From contig VFFE01007795.1 of the NCBI GenBank assembly GCA_008921705.1, positions 2,496,514-2,560,513 of the forward strand: a stretch of 64,000 nt of DNA. The letters are read 5' to 3'. The notes beneath the pieces were generated by a model, which saw only the letters and a list, made by a program, of their open reading frames with translations, was not told the DNA's origin and made no database searches. This document shows, piece by piece, positions 25,891-37,863 of this stretch (within the stretch, counting starts at the first letter, position 1; the number at the start of each line of letters is the position of its first letter). The translations under genes were made by a program, and so were the position numbers. The stretch is from Burhinus oedicnemus (Eukaryota; Chordata; Aves; Charadriiformes; Burhinidae).

Positions 25891-28800
25891 TGAGGGGTGT
25901 GCTAGTGTTGTTTAAAGTTAAGCAGACCCTGAGCAGCCTTGCTGAACTGCAGTCAGCATGCTCCTCCCCATCACTTCTAGCAGACCGGCCCTACTCGTGC
26001 GAGTCAAGTTCATTAAGTGCAGGCACAGCTGCAGGATTGAGTTAATCGGTTTTATCTTTGATGAATTGTGCTTAATTGTCAAACATAAAGTAACAAATTG
26101 AAAATTACTTATTATTACTGCTATCAGTTCAGATCCTTCCTACCCTGGCACTTATTTTCAGGTCAGAAAAAGTGTTTGGGTAGTCTGCAAAGGAGGTTTT
26201 AAAGAAATGAAGGTGGATAGGCTATTTAAAATTGCTGCACCCAGAAACTGGGTGTAGTAAAACTCCTTCAAACTATATAGTACTAAAGCAATCCAGGTTG
26301 AAAACAAACCAGAAGTTCTCCAGGTGAAATGGACGTTTAGAGAGTGGCTATAATTACACAGATAGAAAGCTGAAACCCCGATTGAACATTTGTCTAGAAG
26401 ATAAGCTCTAATTCATATGAGAATTAGTCAGGGAAGATGTCATAATTAAATTAGACAGGTGAGACTAGTTGGTGGCAACAATATGTTTTGGCATGATGGT
26501 CTGTGAACTTTGTGAACTGACCACTTATACGAGCCTAGAAATGTACCTGAACAAGCAGTGATACTCAAAATGGTGTGCCTCATTCATGAGTGACAATGTT
26601 CTCATCGATATTGGTGGGGGTTATTGATGCATAACAGCCATTTAACCACACACTAATCACATGGCAGACAAGTGACATGAATATGCAATTACACAGTCTT
26701 ATAAAATGTCTCATCAACTAATTAAACAATGAAGGCGATCAATATTTCAGTTTTATATCCCACTGAAAACACTGGCACCCTCAGACACCAGAAAGTGCCT
26801 TTCACACTATGCTACTTCAGCAAGAAATCTGTCATCTCTGCAGTGCTGCTTCCTGAAGCACTGGGATTTGCCCGGCGGTGGGAGAGCTCTGTGGAATGGC
26901 TTAGCTATGTTCATCCACTTTCACTGCGTGGTATCGCATCACCAGGCTACAGCAAAGTAAATTTAATGATAAGCAGCAATCTAGGATGTATCCTTAACAT
27001 TTCACAAATCTTGCATGGTTTTTCGATTGGCTTGTTATTTTCATACATCTATGCAAATGTACTCTGTCCTGCTACCTTAGCTCACCCTGTCCTCCGTTTT
27101 GCATGAAAAAAGGAAAAATATTTTTCTTTTACAAAGAACAGAGTTATCAGCTGGTGCCTGCTGATAGAAGCACAGGTTACTATCAAAGGAAGCATTTGTC
27201 TGCCTTGAATTTGCCATTAGGCAAATAGTTTCTTCATCTGCTAACATTAATACATTTAAAATTTACTTGGACACAAAAATACCTAAGCAGCCTAAAGCGT
27301 TCAGACCCAAAACAACTTGCAGGCCTTTGATGGTGAGCAGAAGGCATTTCTTAATAAAAACACAGAATTACTAAATACAGTAGGATTTCCAAAGTGGTTT
27401 GCCTCAGTGGAGCTCTAGTATGGTATTAATGTTGCAATAACACCACTGGAAGAATTTAAGCTGTACTTCCATTATTGCTACAGGTCTGTGGCTCTGTGTC
27501 CTGAGGGACTTGCTGTTTAATTCTGCTTGCTGAGAGGACTGTTTGAATGTATTACAGCAACTCCTGAGGTAGGACTGGGACAGCAGGTCTGGGTTGCCTT
27601 CTCGTACCAGGCTGAGCTGGCAGCACCAGGGGGAGAACTCGCTCTGCCCATCTTACAGTCTTCTGGTTCTACAGTACCAAAGTATTCAGTGGGAAGAGGA
27701 GGAAGGAAGCCCTCCTATGTTCCTGATCCTCAATAATTTTAGGTTGCTTCTGTGAATCATCTGCACCCTTCTAGTCGTTGCAAATAGGTTGTCTCAGTTC
27801 CTGCAGCACCTGAAAGCAGAAGCCCAGAGTTGGCTACCTGAATACACCCATATTTGCACAGACAAGCACTGTATTCTGTTACATGGAATGGCCATCCATA
27901 ACCAAGGACCCTTTTGTATAATTTACAGAGGGAGTAGGCAGAAGGTGTAACCCGGCAGACTAGTGTAACCTGGGACAATTTGGCTGTACTGATGTAAGGA
28001 CCCAGGTAAACACGATACAAAATCGAGAGATTTTGGATGGTTCCTTGGCAGCCTCATTCCTCAATGCTGAATTTATTCTACTATTTATAGGGATGTGTCT
28101 GATACCGATGACATATATGGGTTGTTGCAATGAAAGATCCCGTGGAGTTTAGTGAAAAGAGCAGAGGCTAGCGCTATCTTCTAGACGACTTGCATGCTGG
28201 GTTACTACAGTTTGTCTCATTCATAAGTGTTCTGGTGAGTTAAAAGTTTACAGTGTTGTTCATGTCTTTCTCCTCCACTTTTTTGCACTGGAGGTTGTAC
28301 TATAGCTTCCTTTTACCATGCTTCAGTGACGTCTGCTCATTTTATCTGCTGGTAAAGTTCCCATATTTTCTACAGAAGCATAGATCAAAGATGACAAACA
28401 GCCGGGAAGTATTTAATGAAATGCATTACCTAAGAATCAGTCGTCCTCTTTTCAATACTAACCTTTAGACACTAGTTAACTTTGTTTTTACAAAATAAAG
28501 GCCATTTCCTGAAAAGCTCCATTAAACTACTTTTTGCCTTTGTTGCTATGCCAAAATCACAAACCTTCCAGTTTTGCAAACCCTATTTTACAGCTCTCGT
28601 TCCTGATCTGTTCAGACCCATGATGTCCAGTATCAGCACCTCCTCTGCAGTGCTGCTCCCCAAGGCTCTCACACTGCAGGTACAGACGTTGCTGCCTTGA
28701 AGACAGGAAGGTCTATTCTACCTTTGGTCAGAGAAACTGCCATGCACAGAACAGTGCATGGAAAAGCGTGGAGAGTGAGTGAGCTTATAGCATACTTGTA

Positions 28801-30455
28801 GCATCAGAGAGACCGTGTCATTGTGTATCAAGTACATAAGCAAACGGTTTATGTTTCCCCACGGAACAAGTCAATTCAGATACACAGGTAATTTCAGCCT
28901 TCACCTTTTAAACAAGCTGTTTATACTGATAGATGATTTCCTTCACATCTTCCTTTATAATGAATTCACAATTACAGCTCAATGGAAACACAAGTGGAAA
29001 ACTCATCATCACCTATAACTTCAGACCTTTTTCTAGAATGCCTCCATTGAAATAGGATCATTCTCCAACTCCTCCCATCTCTTTCTTTAACAGTAGTAGC
29101 TGTCCTGTATGAAAGTGAAGTAGGGAGCCACCAAAATGGACCCTGAGGCTTCAAGGCACTAGCTTGTTGCCTGTAATTCCTCTGACTCAGCCATGTGAAA
29201 GTACTCTGTTTCCCTTCTCTGCATTCCTGGATCTTGTATTGTTCCTTTATCAAATGCATGTAGATACATCAGCTTTTCTAGGAACCATCAAATGTACCAT
29301 CAAATCAGAGCAGAAGTCTCAGCGTCCCTCCTGGAAAAGGGCCAGTGCTAGATTCCTCGAAGGAAGGATCACCCTGAAGTAAGAGAATTGGAGTGGACAA
29401 TTAGGAGCTGACCTGTACATAGTGGACGTTTCTTAACTCACCTTAGTTAGAGGCTGAATTTCCTGAAGCTTTGGAGTTTGGATCATTCCTTCAGTCACTG
29501 CTGCACATCTGGGGAGCTCAGGAGTCAAGAAGTGAGACTTGACAGAGCTGGGAGCTCAGTTGCCTCCTATAGCATTTTAAAATTCCTATCATGCTTTCGC
29601 CACCTGAAAGGCAAAGATGACTGAACGTAGCCTTATGCTTGTCGCGCTTGGAGATTCAGAGCATTCCCCTTGCAGTGCTCCTCATGTGGTAAGGACACAG
29701 CAGATGAGAAACCACCACTGTTTAAACTAACCTTTGCTGTTACATGAGACAAGAAGGTGCAGAACAGCCAACACAAAACCAAGCTCGGGCATTGTTAGTT
29801 GTTAAAAGCTCTCTTCAGCTTTTGTTTGAAGTGGCATGCGTATTTTAAATGAATGAACAAGTTGAAACCAGCTTGATTACAAAACATCAAGAATAAAATA
29901 AAGTTTTATTAGCATTAATCACACTAGCCGTGATTTCCGTGCCTTGCCAGGTGAAGCTATTAAGCAGCTAGTTTTATTCAGTCAGCAGAGGCTACTCTGT
30001 AAGAAAATTCAGGATTTGAATGTAATCCTGATAGAAGCTTTCATTCTGAAGAAGCAGCATGTAGTTCAAAGTGAATAACACAGGCTCCACGTCCCTCCGG
30101 CTTGCAGCAAACAAACCTTCCTTTTCCCTGCCTGCAGTACTTCTTGAACTGAGCAAACGGGACTCCCACCAAGCACGGGGCGTTGGGGAGCAGGAAAGCT
30201 GGCTCACTCGTCCTGCCTCCTCCTGCCTGAGCAGGGGCTTCTTTCACTGCTGCAGACAGACACCGACAGTAAAGAAAAAGTCCTTTCGGTCAATTCACAA
30301 TTAATAACCAGAATTACAAACACACACACCTTCCCTCCCTTCTTCATGTTTTTATTTGTAGTAAGTACTGTTTAGTAAACCTTACCAAGCTCCCACCCCT
30401 GTACTCATGGAAAACATGTATTAACCAAGGATGCAATGGCACTTTGAATCAAAGT
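25891..30455. other. Intergenic sequence, nothing recognised
   Basis: No gene is recognised. Short open frames occur on both strands at chance frequency. AATAAA hexamers occur, for example near 29894, but without an associated transcript model. Confidence 0.55.
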
Positions 30456-31130
30456 TGTTACAGTTTGAAGAACCCACAACAATTTATTGTCATTTAGGCA
30501 ATTATTCTATCACCTGATGACCCCTCCCCACCCAGGAAGGGGAATTGGGACAAACCAAGGAAACCTGGGGGTTAAAATATAAACAGATTTAATAGAATAA
30601 GACTAAATAATTAACATTAATAATACTAAAGAACCAATATTGATACCAATATAAAATACACAAGGATTATACTCAGCAAATTATACCAGTAGGAAGCTGT
30701 GCACTCCCAGCAGTGGACAGCAAATGTCGGGCACTGCGAGTGTTACTGCTTCAGGAGGAAGGGAAGGGCTCAGGGATCTGGCACTGGGGCAAGAAGTTCT
30801 CAGGATCGCAGCTGTCATAGAATAGGAGAGACTCCTCAGCAAACTTTCTAATTTATATTGAATGTGGTGTTCATAGTATGAAATAACCCTGTTGGCCAGC
30901 TTGGATCCAGTGCTCAGGTCTCACTCCTGCTCTTCCCGGCGCCTGGCTAGGCTCAGAAACACTGAGACCTTGAAACCTGCATACCATAGCTGGCTATAAA
31001 GTAAATATTTTCACAAATTCAGTCACTGGACTCTTCTAAAAATGCGGTTTTCCCAAGCATTACAAGAGACCTTACTGAAAAGTAAAATTACTGAAATAGA
31101 AATTAATCATGTGTTGCTCAAACCAGAACA
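30456..31130 (-). mobile_element. Solo LTR, ERVL-like family, copy 2, with 5-bp target duplication
   Basis: Begins TGTTACAGTTTGAAG and ends CTCAAACCAGAACA. It aligns throughout with the LTR at 17975-18607 and has the same - strand orientation (AATAAA in the complement near 30477-30485). It has about 30 extra bases near the right end. Flanks AAAGT at 30451-30455 and AAAGT at 31131-31135 form a perfect 5-bp duplication, the size known for ERVL and some other ERV integrases. So this copy is an independent solo LTR. Confidence 0.9.
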
Positions 31131-31135
31131 AAAGT

Positions 31136-32539
31136 GCTGGTAAAGAGGACTTGGAAAGCAGGATTTCCCCCAGAGGGTTTGTTTTGGGTTTTATTTCTGG
31201 ATCTTGGCTGTTCTAGTTGGCAAATGCTGGTGTTTGCTAGAAATCTGTTAATAAATCTGTGTTGGTTTTTTTTAATGAACACATTAGTATGTCTTGTAGC
31301 CATCAGTGTCTCCACAAGAGAAAAACAAAACTACCAAAACACTGCAGAGAATCCCTAACCACGGGTTCACTTATTTTAAAAAATGTAGTTCACAGGAGAA
31401 CTGCTGTTTACAAACTTACTAGTCTCTTTTTCTGAAATACATATAACTAACATCTTGCATACACAGTTTTACTCCTCCATTTAGATTCAGGTAGAGCTTC
31501 AGATGACAAAAATGTGGGGATCATGCTTTTTGGATGAAACATGAGCTCCTCATTTCCCCTCCTCTACTGGAGAAGTAGTGCAATCTACCTGGCCCAACAA
31601 GTTTTGGGAACGTTATCAGGGCCCAGTGAAACACTCACCAGGTTGGGCAGAATATAATTATTCCTTCACAATTTACTCCAAGTAACCCAATTATGTGTTC
31701 TCCAATTCTCACTTTACAAAGAAAGATCTGAGGGGTAAAACCCCTTGGTTGTAGCTCCACCGTTTCTGTGCCAGTCCTGTCCACAGCCCTACAGCAGTCC
31801 CTGAGTCAGCATGTTTCCTGGCACCCCACAGGTCACCAGATGTAACTTCAAATTAAGATGATTCTCTCTGTTCAGTGCAAGATTTTTAGTGTCACAGCTC
31901 TCATGGGATATTTGCCTATATGCTTGCTAAGCCTGGCAAAAGCTGTTGTGCATTTGGTTTTTGTCTGTCTTGTTAAAACTGTGTCCATTACAAACTTGAA
32001 GAATTATGCTCACACAGAAGTATAAGGTTCAGAAAAATAATTTCTGTGGGGAAAGAAAAGTACATGATTAAACAATGTCACAAGCAAGGTTTCAACTGTT
32101 TAATGATGCTAATGATTAAGCGTTTAATGATGGCTAACTGCCATCTCAAGCTTCTGTATAAATACATCTGCAAACTACATGTCTTAATGGTACAATACCA
32201 TCAGGATTATCTGCAGACTAGGGAGGACAAGACTTCCAGAAATGCTTGTTCAATGGGAGACAAGGGGTCTGTTTGGAGGTGCATCACCTCAGACCTTTCC
32301 TGTGAAATTCCCATGAGCCTAAAAAGTCTTGAAGGTCTCACTCCAGAAGTAAGTTTCAAAATGAGCAGCTTACCAGAAAAAGAAACACTAAAGATTTGCA
32401 TGATTTATCCTTGTAAATCTGTATTGAGCAAACCAGTTTGAGGCCCAAGACCTCAATTTGGGTTGAGAGATGTTTTATAATAATGGTATGAGGGCTATCA
32501 CTACAGGGTTAAAATAAAATATAAAACCCAAAGCAGAAC
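31136..32539. other. Intergenic sequence between solo LTR and provirus
   Basis: No gene or repeat family is recognised. The provirus inserts at its right end. Confidence 0.6.
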
Positions 32540-33077
32540 TGTAAGGGACGAGCCCCAAGTGACTGTACTGTGAGCCTGGACAATGCCCCAAGAGAATGAC
32601 AAAATGAAAAGTCATGGGGAAGGGCCTAGTGTCACTTCTCTTGATTTGCCATAACAAGTGCCTTCCACGTCATGGAAAAGTACTGGTATCTCAACCACTC
32701 CAGGAACTGGGGCCAATAAATACGGGCACATGCAAGTCTGAGGGGGACTCGCTCTTTGCCGAATACCTCCCCCCGTCGGCAGGTCTGTCGCTGGATCCAG
32801 GGCTGGTGATCTCTCTCTCTCTCTCTCCCTCTCTCTTTTCCTCTTCTCTCTTTCTCTTCTCTCAGAGCTGTTAGGTAACGCAAGACCTACCTTGATTTCC
32901 ACCTAGCTTAGGTAGATACAACTGTGAGAGTGCCAATATTTATGGAATATTTGTTCTCTGTATTCCCATTAAAGTTGATGTTTATGTGTGGACCTTGAGT
33001 GTTATCTCATGTTAATCCACACCGAGGGGATCTGCAATTCTTAGTCACTCCCTGCTCCCCACAGGTGGGATGTGACA
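32540..33077 (+). repeat. 5' LTR of the provirus
   Basis: Starts TGTAAGGGACGAGC and ends GTGACA by comparison with the 3' copy. It contains CCAATAAATA (from 32713), a pyrimidine-rich CT microsatellite (32811-32864), and ATTAAA (32968-32973) followed by a GT-rich stretch that looks like the polyadenylation region. A CA at 33062-33063 gives an alternative, shorter end (see findings). Confidence 0.93.
32811..32864 (+). repeat. CT microsatellite inside the 5' LTR
   Basis: A run of CT and CCT/TTC units. The equivalent tract in the 3' LTR (40214-40272) differs in unit count, as expected for slippage after integration. Confidence 0.9.
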
Positions 33078-33091
33078 TATTAATTGCCATC

Positions 33092-33151
33092 ATGGACAGG
33101 ATCCCCTCAGTGTTGGAAGGTCCTAAGGAATACCGACGCTCCACCTGGTAA
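33092..33151 (+). promoter_or_regulatory. Proviral leader: short ORF ending at a splice donor
   Basis: ATG at 33092 opens 19 codons and meets TAA at 33149-33151. That TAA lies inside a consensus donor, CTG|GTAAGTATG, with GT at 33148-33149. The leader would be exon 1 of a spliced env message. Its ATG comes before the better-context gag ATG at 33222. Confidence 0.5.
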
Positions 33152-33221
33152 GTATGGGCAGGGAGAGTCAGGAAGTAACCTCTCAGTGATAAGCTGGGGG
33201 AGGTTTGAGTAGTGGCAAGCC

Positions 33222-33581
33222 ATGGCTGCCTGGGAAATGGCGGTGCTTGACTGCTCCCTTGTTATTGAGAAGTTGAAGGAATATAAAGCATGCCCTTACC
33301 CACCAGGAGTGGCATGGGCCCATATTAATTGGCACAATCCAAAAGCTATAGCGGATAGAAATACAACACTTATGACGGAACAAAAGGTGCGACTAGAAAA
33401 AGGAAAAGCCACGGTGTGTGGTGTGTTGGGAGCAGCACTAGTGGCAGCCCAGAAAGAGAGGCATCTGATTAAGCAAACTAATGATGAAATGGTTGAATCT
33501 TTGCAAGAATAAATAAAAACCCTGCAGAGCCGACCAACCACTGAACGTAATACCACTCAGCAACTTTGTCAGATGTGCTGA
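33222..33581 (+). pseudogene. gag: gag N-terminal (matrix-like) region, broken
   Basis: ATG at 33222 sits in a strong context (AAGCCATGG) 70 nt after the putative donor. The frame runs 96 codons to TAA at 33510-33512, and reads on in the same frame to TGA at 33579. It includes a helical, Glu/Lys-rich end. Its position right after the leader and before the capsid-like frame identifies it as the gag start. The next gag segment is in another frame, so there is an indel near 33560. Confidence 0.7.
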
Positions 33582-34534
33582 ACCAAGAAAAAATTTTACA
33601 GTCTGAATTAGAGGAAGGGGGACAAGGATCTTCTGATCGGACAGATCTTGACTCTGTTCCAGATAGTGAACTTGGATTTATAAGCTCGGCACAACTGAGT
33701 GAAAAACAGAACCTAAGACCCTTGTACCCGACTAAAGAATTAAAAAATAGCCAAGAGATATTTCACCCAGGAAATGAGGAAGCAGAAGAAGCACTAATTA
33801 AGACACAGACTACCAATAATAGCCAAGGTGAGGGAGCCCCGCAAGTTACTATCTGGATGGTGCCGTACTTGGCGACCGAAATGTCAAAAATCCAGGAAAA
33901 ATACACCAGGTCCGCTCAAGAAACTGAGATGGAGTATGTATGGAGAGTATCATTGACCGGTGGTGATCGAGTTTTGCTGCCAGAAGACAAGGCCCAGGGG
34001 TACTGGGAGCCAGGGGTTTTCCTAACTGCTGATGACCAAAGACAGCCATGGTCATTAACTCAACAAGCTGCCTGTTGGGCAGGGGGTCTAGACCCCTTGA
34101 AAAGGGGGGATCCTGTATGTATCAAGAGCCCAACTATAAACTATTTGATAGAAAGTTTGCAGAAGGCGGCTTGTCTTCAATTAATACATGATAGATGTTT
34201 AGTCCCTCAACAGCCTTTCCCGATGTTATTAATTGCTAACCCTAGTAGAATGACTCCCCTGATTTGGGGCCTGCCTAATTCTTTGAAATTATATGCAGTA
34301 CAACTACAAGACCGTTTGCGGGATGCATTAGCCCCACAAGGAGGGAGATGGGGCCAAGAAGGAGGGCCCATGACTTGGGGAGGGGTAGCCCAAGAGTTAA
34401 TAAATTATGGTAGAAGAATGGGGATCACGGGAGGAGCTACAAAACCAAAGACAGCTGTGCGGAGAGTGGAACAGCAGGAAAATCGACCCCCCACCACGAG
34501 CCTCAGGGGCAAAGAGAAACCTATTGTGGGCTGA
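33566..34534 (+). pseudogene. gag: gag capsid-like region, 322 open codons
   Basis: This is the longest uninterrupted frame of the provirus. The first third is acidic and polar (linker or p12-like). From about residue 90 it becomes a globular capsid-like region with Trp/Pro/Gln-rich segments (VTIWMVPYLATEMSK, then QPWSLTQQAACWAGG). It ends at TGA 34532-34534, which may be the gag stop or a mutation, since the same frame continues into the zinc-knuckle relic and protease. The opening codon here is not a true start; the frame is entered by a shift. Confidence 0.75.
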
Positions 34535-34822
34535 GGGAATCGAAAAGAGGATTCCCCAGGATTTAATGGACAGTATGCCTACTGTGGCCTTAGAAAAGCT
34601 CATTTGAGCATGGAAGGACAAAAGAAAGGTGTCCCTCAAAATTGAACAGCCCACTCAAGACAGTATGAGGGTGGAACCCCAATCCAACGACATGGCAGTA
34701 ACTGCCTCAAAGGCACCTACCGCCCCTGAAAAGGACTTAATTGATCTTGGGATGGGAAACTGGACACACCGTCCCTAATAAGTGGGCCAGGGGATGGCCA
34801 GTGGGTCCATTTAAGAAGGCTC
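34535..34822 (+). pseudogene. gag: gag nucleocapsid relic and gag-protease junction
   Basis: In the frame of the capsid and protease, YAYCGLRKAHLSMEG at about 34573-34617 resembles a retroviral zinc knuckle (C-x2-C-x4-H-x4-C) that keeps only the second Cys and the His. In-frame TGA codons occur at 34643, 34727 and 34742. Confidence 0.5.
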
Positions 34823-35131
34823 ATGGAAAATACTAAGGGGGACTTGTTGATTACTTTCCCCCTTTGTCCCTTTAAAATCCCAGTTACATTTCTAGTAGAC
34901 ATAGGTGCTCAAATGTCAGCATTTCAGGCAGATGTCACTAACCACAATGGCATAGTTGCCAATAAAAAACAAATTTGGGTCACAGATGTTTTCGGAAACC
35001 CTAAGTCACAGCCAACAGCTCAAGTCAAATGCTGGTTACCAGGAGACACATCTCCTATTGAAGTCACGACGATATTGGGTATTTTGCCTACAAACACTTT
35101 AGGACTCTATTTATTGAAGGGGAGAGCGTAG
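34823..35131 (+). pseudogene. pro: Retroviral aspartic protease remnant
   Basis: The catalytic loop is LVDIGA with the Asp at 34898-34900. The usual Thr after Asp is Ile here. An ILG motif follows near 35080, in place of the flap and C-terminal ILGRD-like region. The frame closes at TAG 35129-35131 and continues in the same frame into RT. Confidence 0.75.
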
Positions 35132-36194
35132 GTAGACTCAAAAGGAAGGGATTGGAAATTCGGATTCCCCATGGTTTCTATAAGACTTTTACAACCAGCC
35201 CCTGCACTTCCTCCTTCCAAAATCGTTAATGTGAAGCCCTGTGCCCTACCATTAGGGGCAAGGGAGGGAATCACTTTTGTGATAACTGAACTGCAAGAGC
35301 AAGGAATAATTTTCCCAACTCACTCAGCTTATAACTCCCCGGTGTGGCCAGTCCGTAAATCCAACGGAAAATGGCGAATGACAATTGACTATCAGTGTCT
35401 AAATACCAACATCGGTCCCTTGACAGCTGCAGTCCCTAACATAGCCGAATTGATTGCAACCATACAGAGCAAGCCCACCACATTTTAGCAACTGCTGACG
35501 TGAAAGATATGTTTTTATGGTTCGCTTACAGGAAGCAGACAGAAATCATTTTGCCTTTACATGGGAAGGCGTGCAATTCACTTTTGCACGTCTCCCCCAG
35601 GGGTATTGCCATTTGCCAACCATTGCTCACTATGCGCTGGCACAAGAGCTTGCCCAAGTTACTCTGAGGGAGTGGGTCAAAGTATATCAGCATATTGATG
35701 ATATATTGGTTGGCAGCCCTGATGCCACCGCAGTGGGACAAACCCAAACAGAGATAATGACACATCTGGAAAATTCAGGGCTCCAAATTCCAGTGGAAAA
35801 TGTACAACACCTGTCTTCTGAGGTAAAGTTCCTGGGTATCTGGTGGAGGGGAGGAACCATGTGTATTCCCTCCGAAACCTTGACTACCCTTGAACAAGTA
35901 AGAATTCCTGGAAATAAAAAGGAGATACAGCATGCCCCAGGCCTGCTGGTATTTTGGAGGAAACACATCCCAGATTTCTCCATCATAGCCCACCCCCTAT
36001 ATGATTTAACATGCAAAAAGACTACCTGGGACTGGACCTCCATTCATGAGGAAGCCTTGAAGTTGTTAATCTTTGAGGCTGGGGTGTATCAGGCCTTAGG
36101 GCCAATACACTCAACAGATCCACTCGTATCAAATGAGGCTTTGCAATTCACGGACTATCCATACATATGTGGCAATGTGGACCTGAGGGTCTGA
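35132..36194 (+). pseudogene. pol: Reverse transcriptase remnant
   Basis: RT motifs are visible in order: LGAREGITFVITELQEQGII around 35250, SPVWPVRKSNGKWRMTIDY around 35340-35390, ADVKDMF at 35494-35514 in another frame, LPQGYCHLPTIAH around 35595-35630, and the catalytic box HIDD at 35691-35702, where the usual Tyr is His. After that come KFLG and the connection region. Breaks are TAG at 35486, two frame changes between 35486 and 35517, and TGA at 36192. The enzyme is not encoded intact. Confidence 0.9.
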
Positions 36195-37010
36195 CTCACC
36201 CTATTGGGTTTTATTTGCACAGTTTGAAAGATGCAGAAAAATGATACTCAGTTTGGGAGAAGGGCCTCTTTGTGGTTAAACTAGCTCTACAGGAAGCTGA
36301 AAAAATCATACGGCAACAACGAATCATTCTATGAGGAACTTTTAAGGTCTTGAAACCAGTACTGGCCGGAACCCCACCCCTGTGGGAGCTGCGCAGCACA
36401 GCGAGAAACAGTAAGAAAGTGGTATGCGCAATTAGATCATTACTGCCATACACGTCAGATAGAAGATGGAGCACCCAAAATACTCCAAATACAAGAACTG
36501 CCGGCAATCAACCAGACCAGGAACCTCCTCCTTCTTATATAAAACCTGCCCCTCCCTTTGAACCCCACCTAAAGAACGTGTGGTTCGCTGACACATCTTG
36601 TAGAAGAGAGAGAAAGGTATGGAAATACCAAGCAGTAGCCTTGCATGTTGATTCAGGGGACTGAATCATGACAGAAGGTGAGGGAAGTGCTCAGGTAGGA
36701 GAACTGATAGCTGTGTGGAGCGTGGTTATCAGAGAAGCTGAGAATAAAGTACAAATGTTTGTTTACACGTATTTGTATGCTGTGTTCAAGGGATGTGCTG
36801 AATGGCTCCCATTTTGGGAACAAAACCAATGGGAGGTCAATTGGGTATTGGTGTGGCAGTGAGAAAAATGGAAAGAAATCCTAAATGTCGCTAAATAGAA
36901 GTGTTTTCTAGTTGGATGGGTCACTGCACACCAGACAGGAGATCATCCAGCTCAGTTTTTGAATAACCAGGTGGATTCACTGACCTGCTTAGCAGGGGTG
37001 GCAGTGTAGG
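36195..37010 (+). pseudogene. pol: RT connection and RNase H remnant
   Basis: Heavily decayed. A segment like RNase H motif 1 (NVWFADTS, from about 36580) has lost the usual DGS arrangement. ELIAVW near 36700, YAVFKGCAEWLPFWEQ near 36775-36830 and WVTAHQTGDHP near 36920 follow in RNase H order. Stops occur in every frame, including TGA at 36239 and 36662. Confidence 0.75.
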
Positions 37011-37863
37011 GTGAGGGGGGAAAATGGGAACATTTATTGGAATGGTTGTGTGTAAAATGAGGCCACTCAGGAAGTAAAGATCTGTTCAAGGAAGCAGTTA
37101 GCCGAGGGTGGTCTGTAACCAGAGAATTATATAACACCATTATTTCCGAGTGCAGCCTATGTCGCACTCAATTAGGAGAACACAACCCTCTTAAAGACCA
37201 ACCTCTACACTTAAGAGATAATGAAGTGCTGTGGGACACTTGGCAAGTAGATTACATTGGTCCATTTCAGATCTCTGAAGGTAAACAATACATACTAGTG
37301 GGAGCTGAAGTGGTGTCAGGGTTAACCCAAGCGGAAACAGTACGATGAGCAATGGGAGACAGTACTGTGAGGGGTTTGAAGTTGTGGTTTAGCTGTCTAC
37401 CCAAATCCCAATCAATCCAATCAGATAATGGAAGCCACTTTACTGCCGGCATGGTTCAAGAGTGGGCACAAGACAAAGAGATCCAGTGGATTTTTCACAC
37501 CCCATACTACCCCCAGGCAATGGCGTTGTTGACTGCACCAACGGGCTTTTGAGGTGGACCCTGAAACCTCATGAACCTGGGTGGGCACAGCTAGTGTGAG
37601 ATGCGGTATACAGAGTTAATAGCCACTGGGGAATTAATGGATGCCCATGACTTACCGCATTCTGTCCTAAACCTCTGGGCATAATCCCCCAGGAAAAAAG
37701 AGGCTAAGGACCCTGTGAACCTGCTCAATTATCCAGGACAACCTGTTATGGTGGACTTGCTGACAGTAGGAACAGTGCCCCAGACCTTAAAAAAACCCCC
37801 GCTCAATCTTTATACTTGGGTAGCCACCGATGCACATGGGAAGGGTCACCGAATTCATACCTG
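37011..37863 (+). pseudogene. pol: Integrase remnant
   Basis: The zinc-binding HHCC part is suggested by GHSGSKDLF near 37060 and CSLCRTQLGEH near 37155. The catalytic core has VDYIGPF (first Asp, about 37250) and QSDNGSHF (second Asp, about 37425). The third acidic site lies beyond a frame change near 37520. Internal stops include TGA at 37346. The C-terminal domain (TLKKPPLNLYTW, near 37790) ends at TGA 37861-37863. Confidence 0.88.

Noticed and set aside
17975..31130. A single provirus bounded by the two - strand LTRs
   Set aside because: No gag, pol or env sequence lies between them, the copies differ noticeably, and copy 2 has its own target duplication.
32612..32902. Arg/Glu-rich - strand frames in the LTRs (also 40037-40291)
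   Set aside because: They come from reading the CT microsatellite in antisense.
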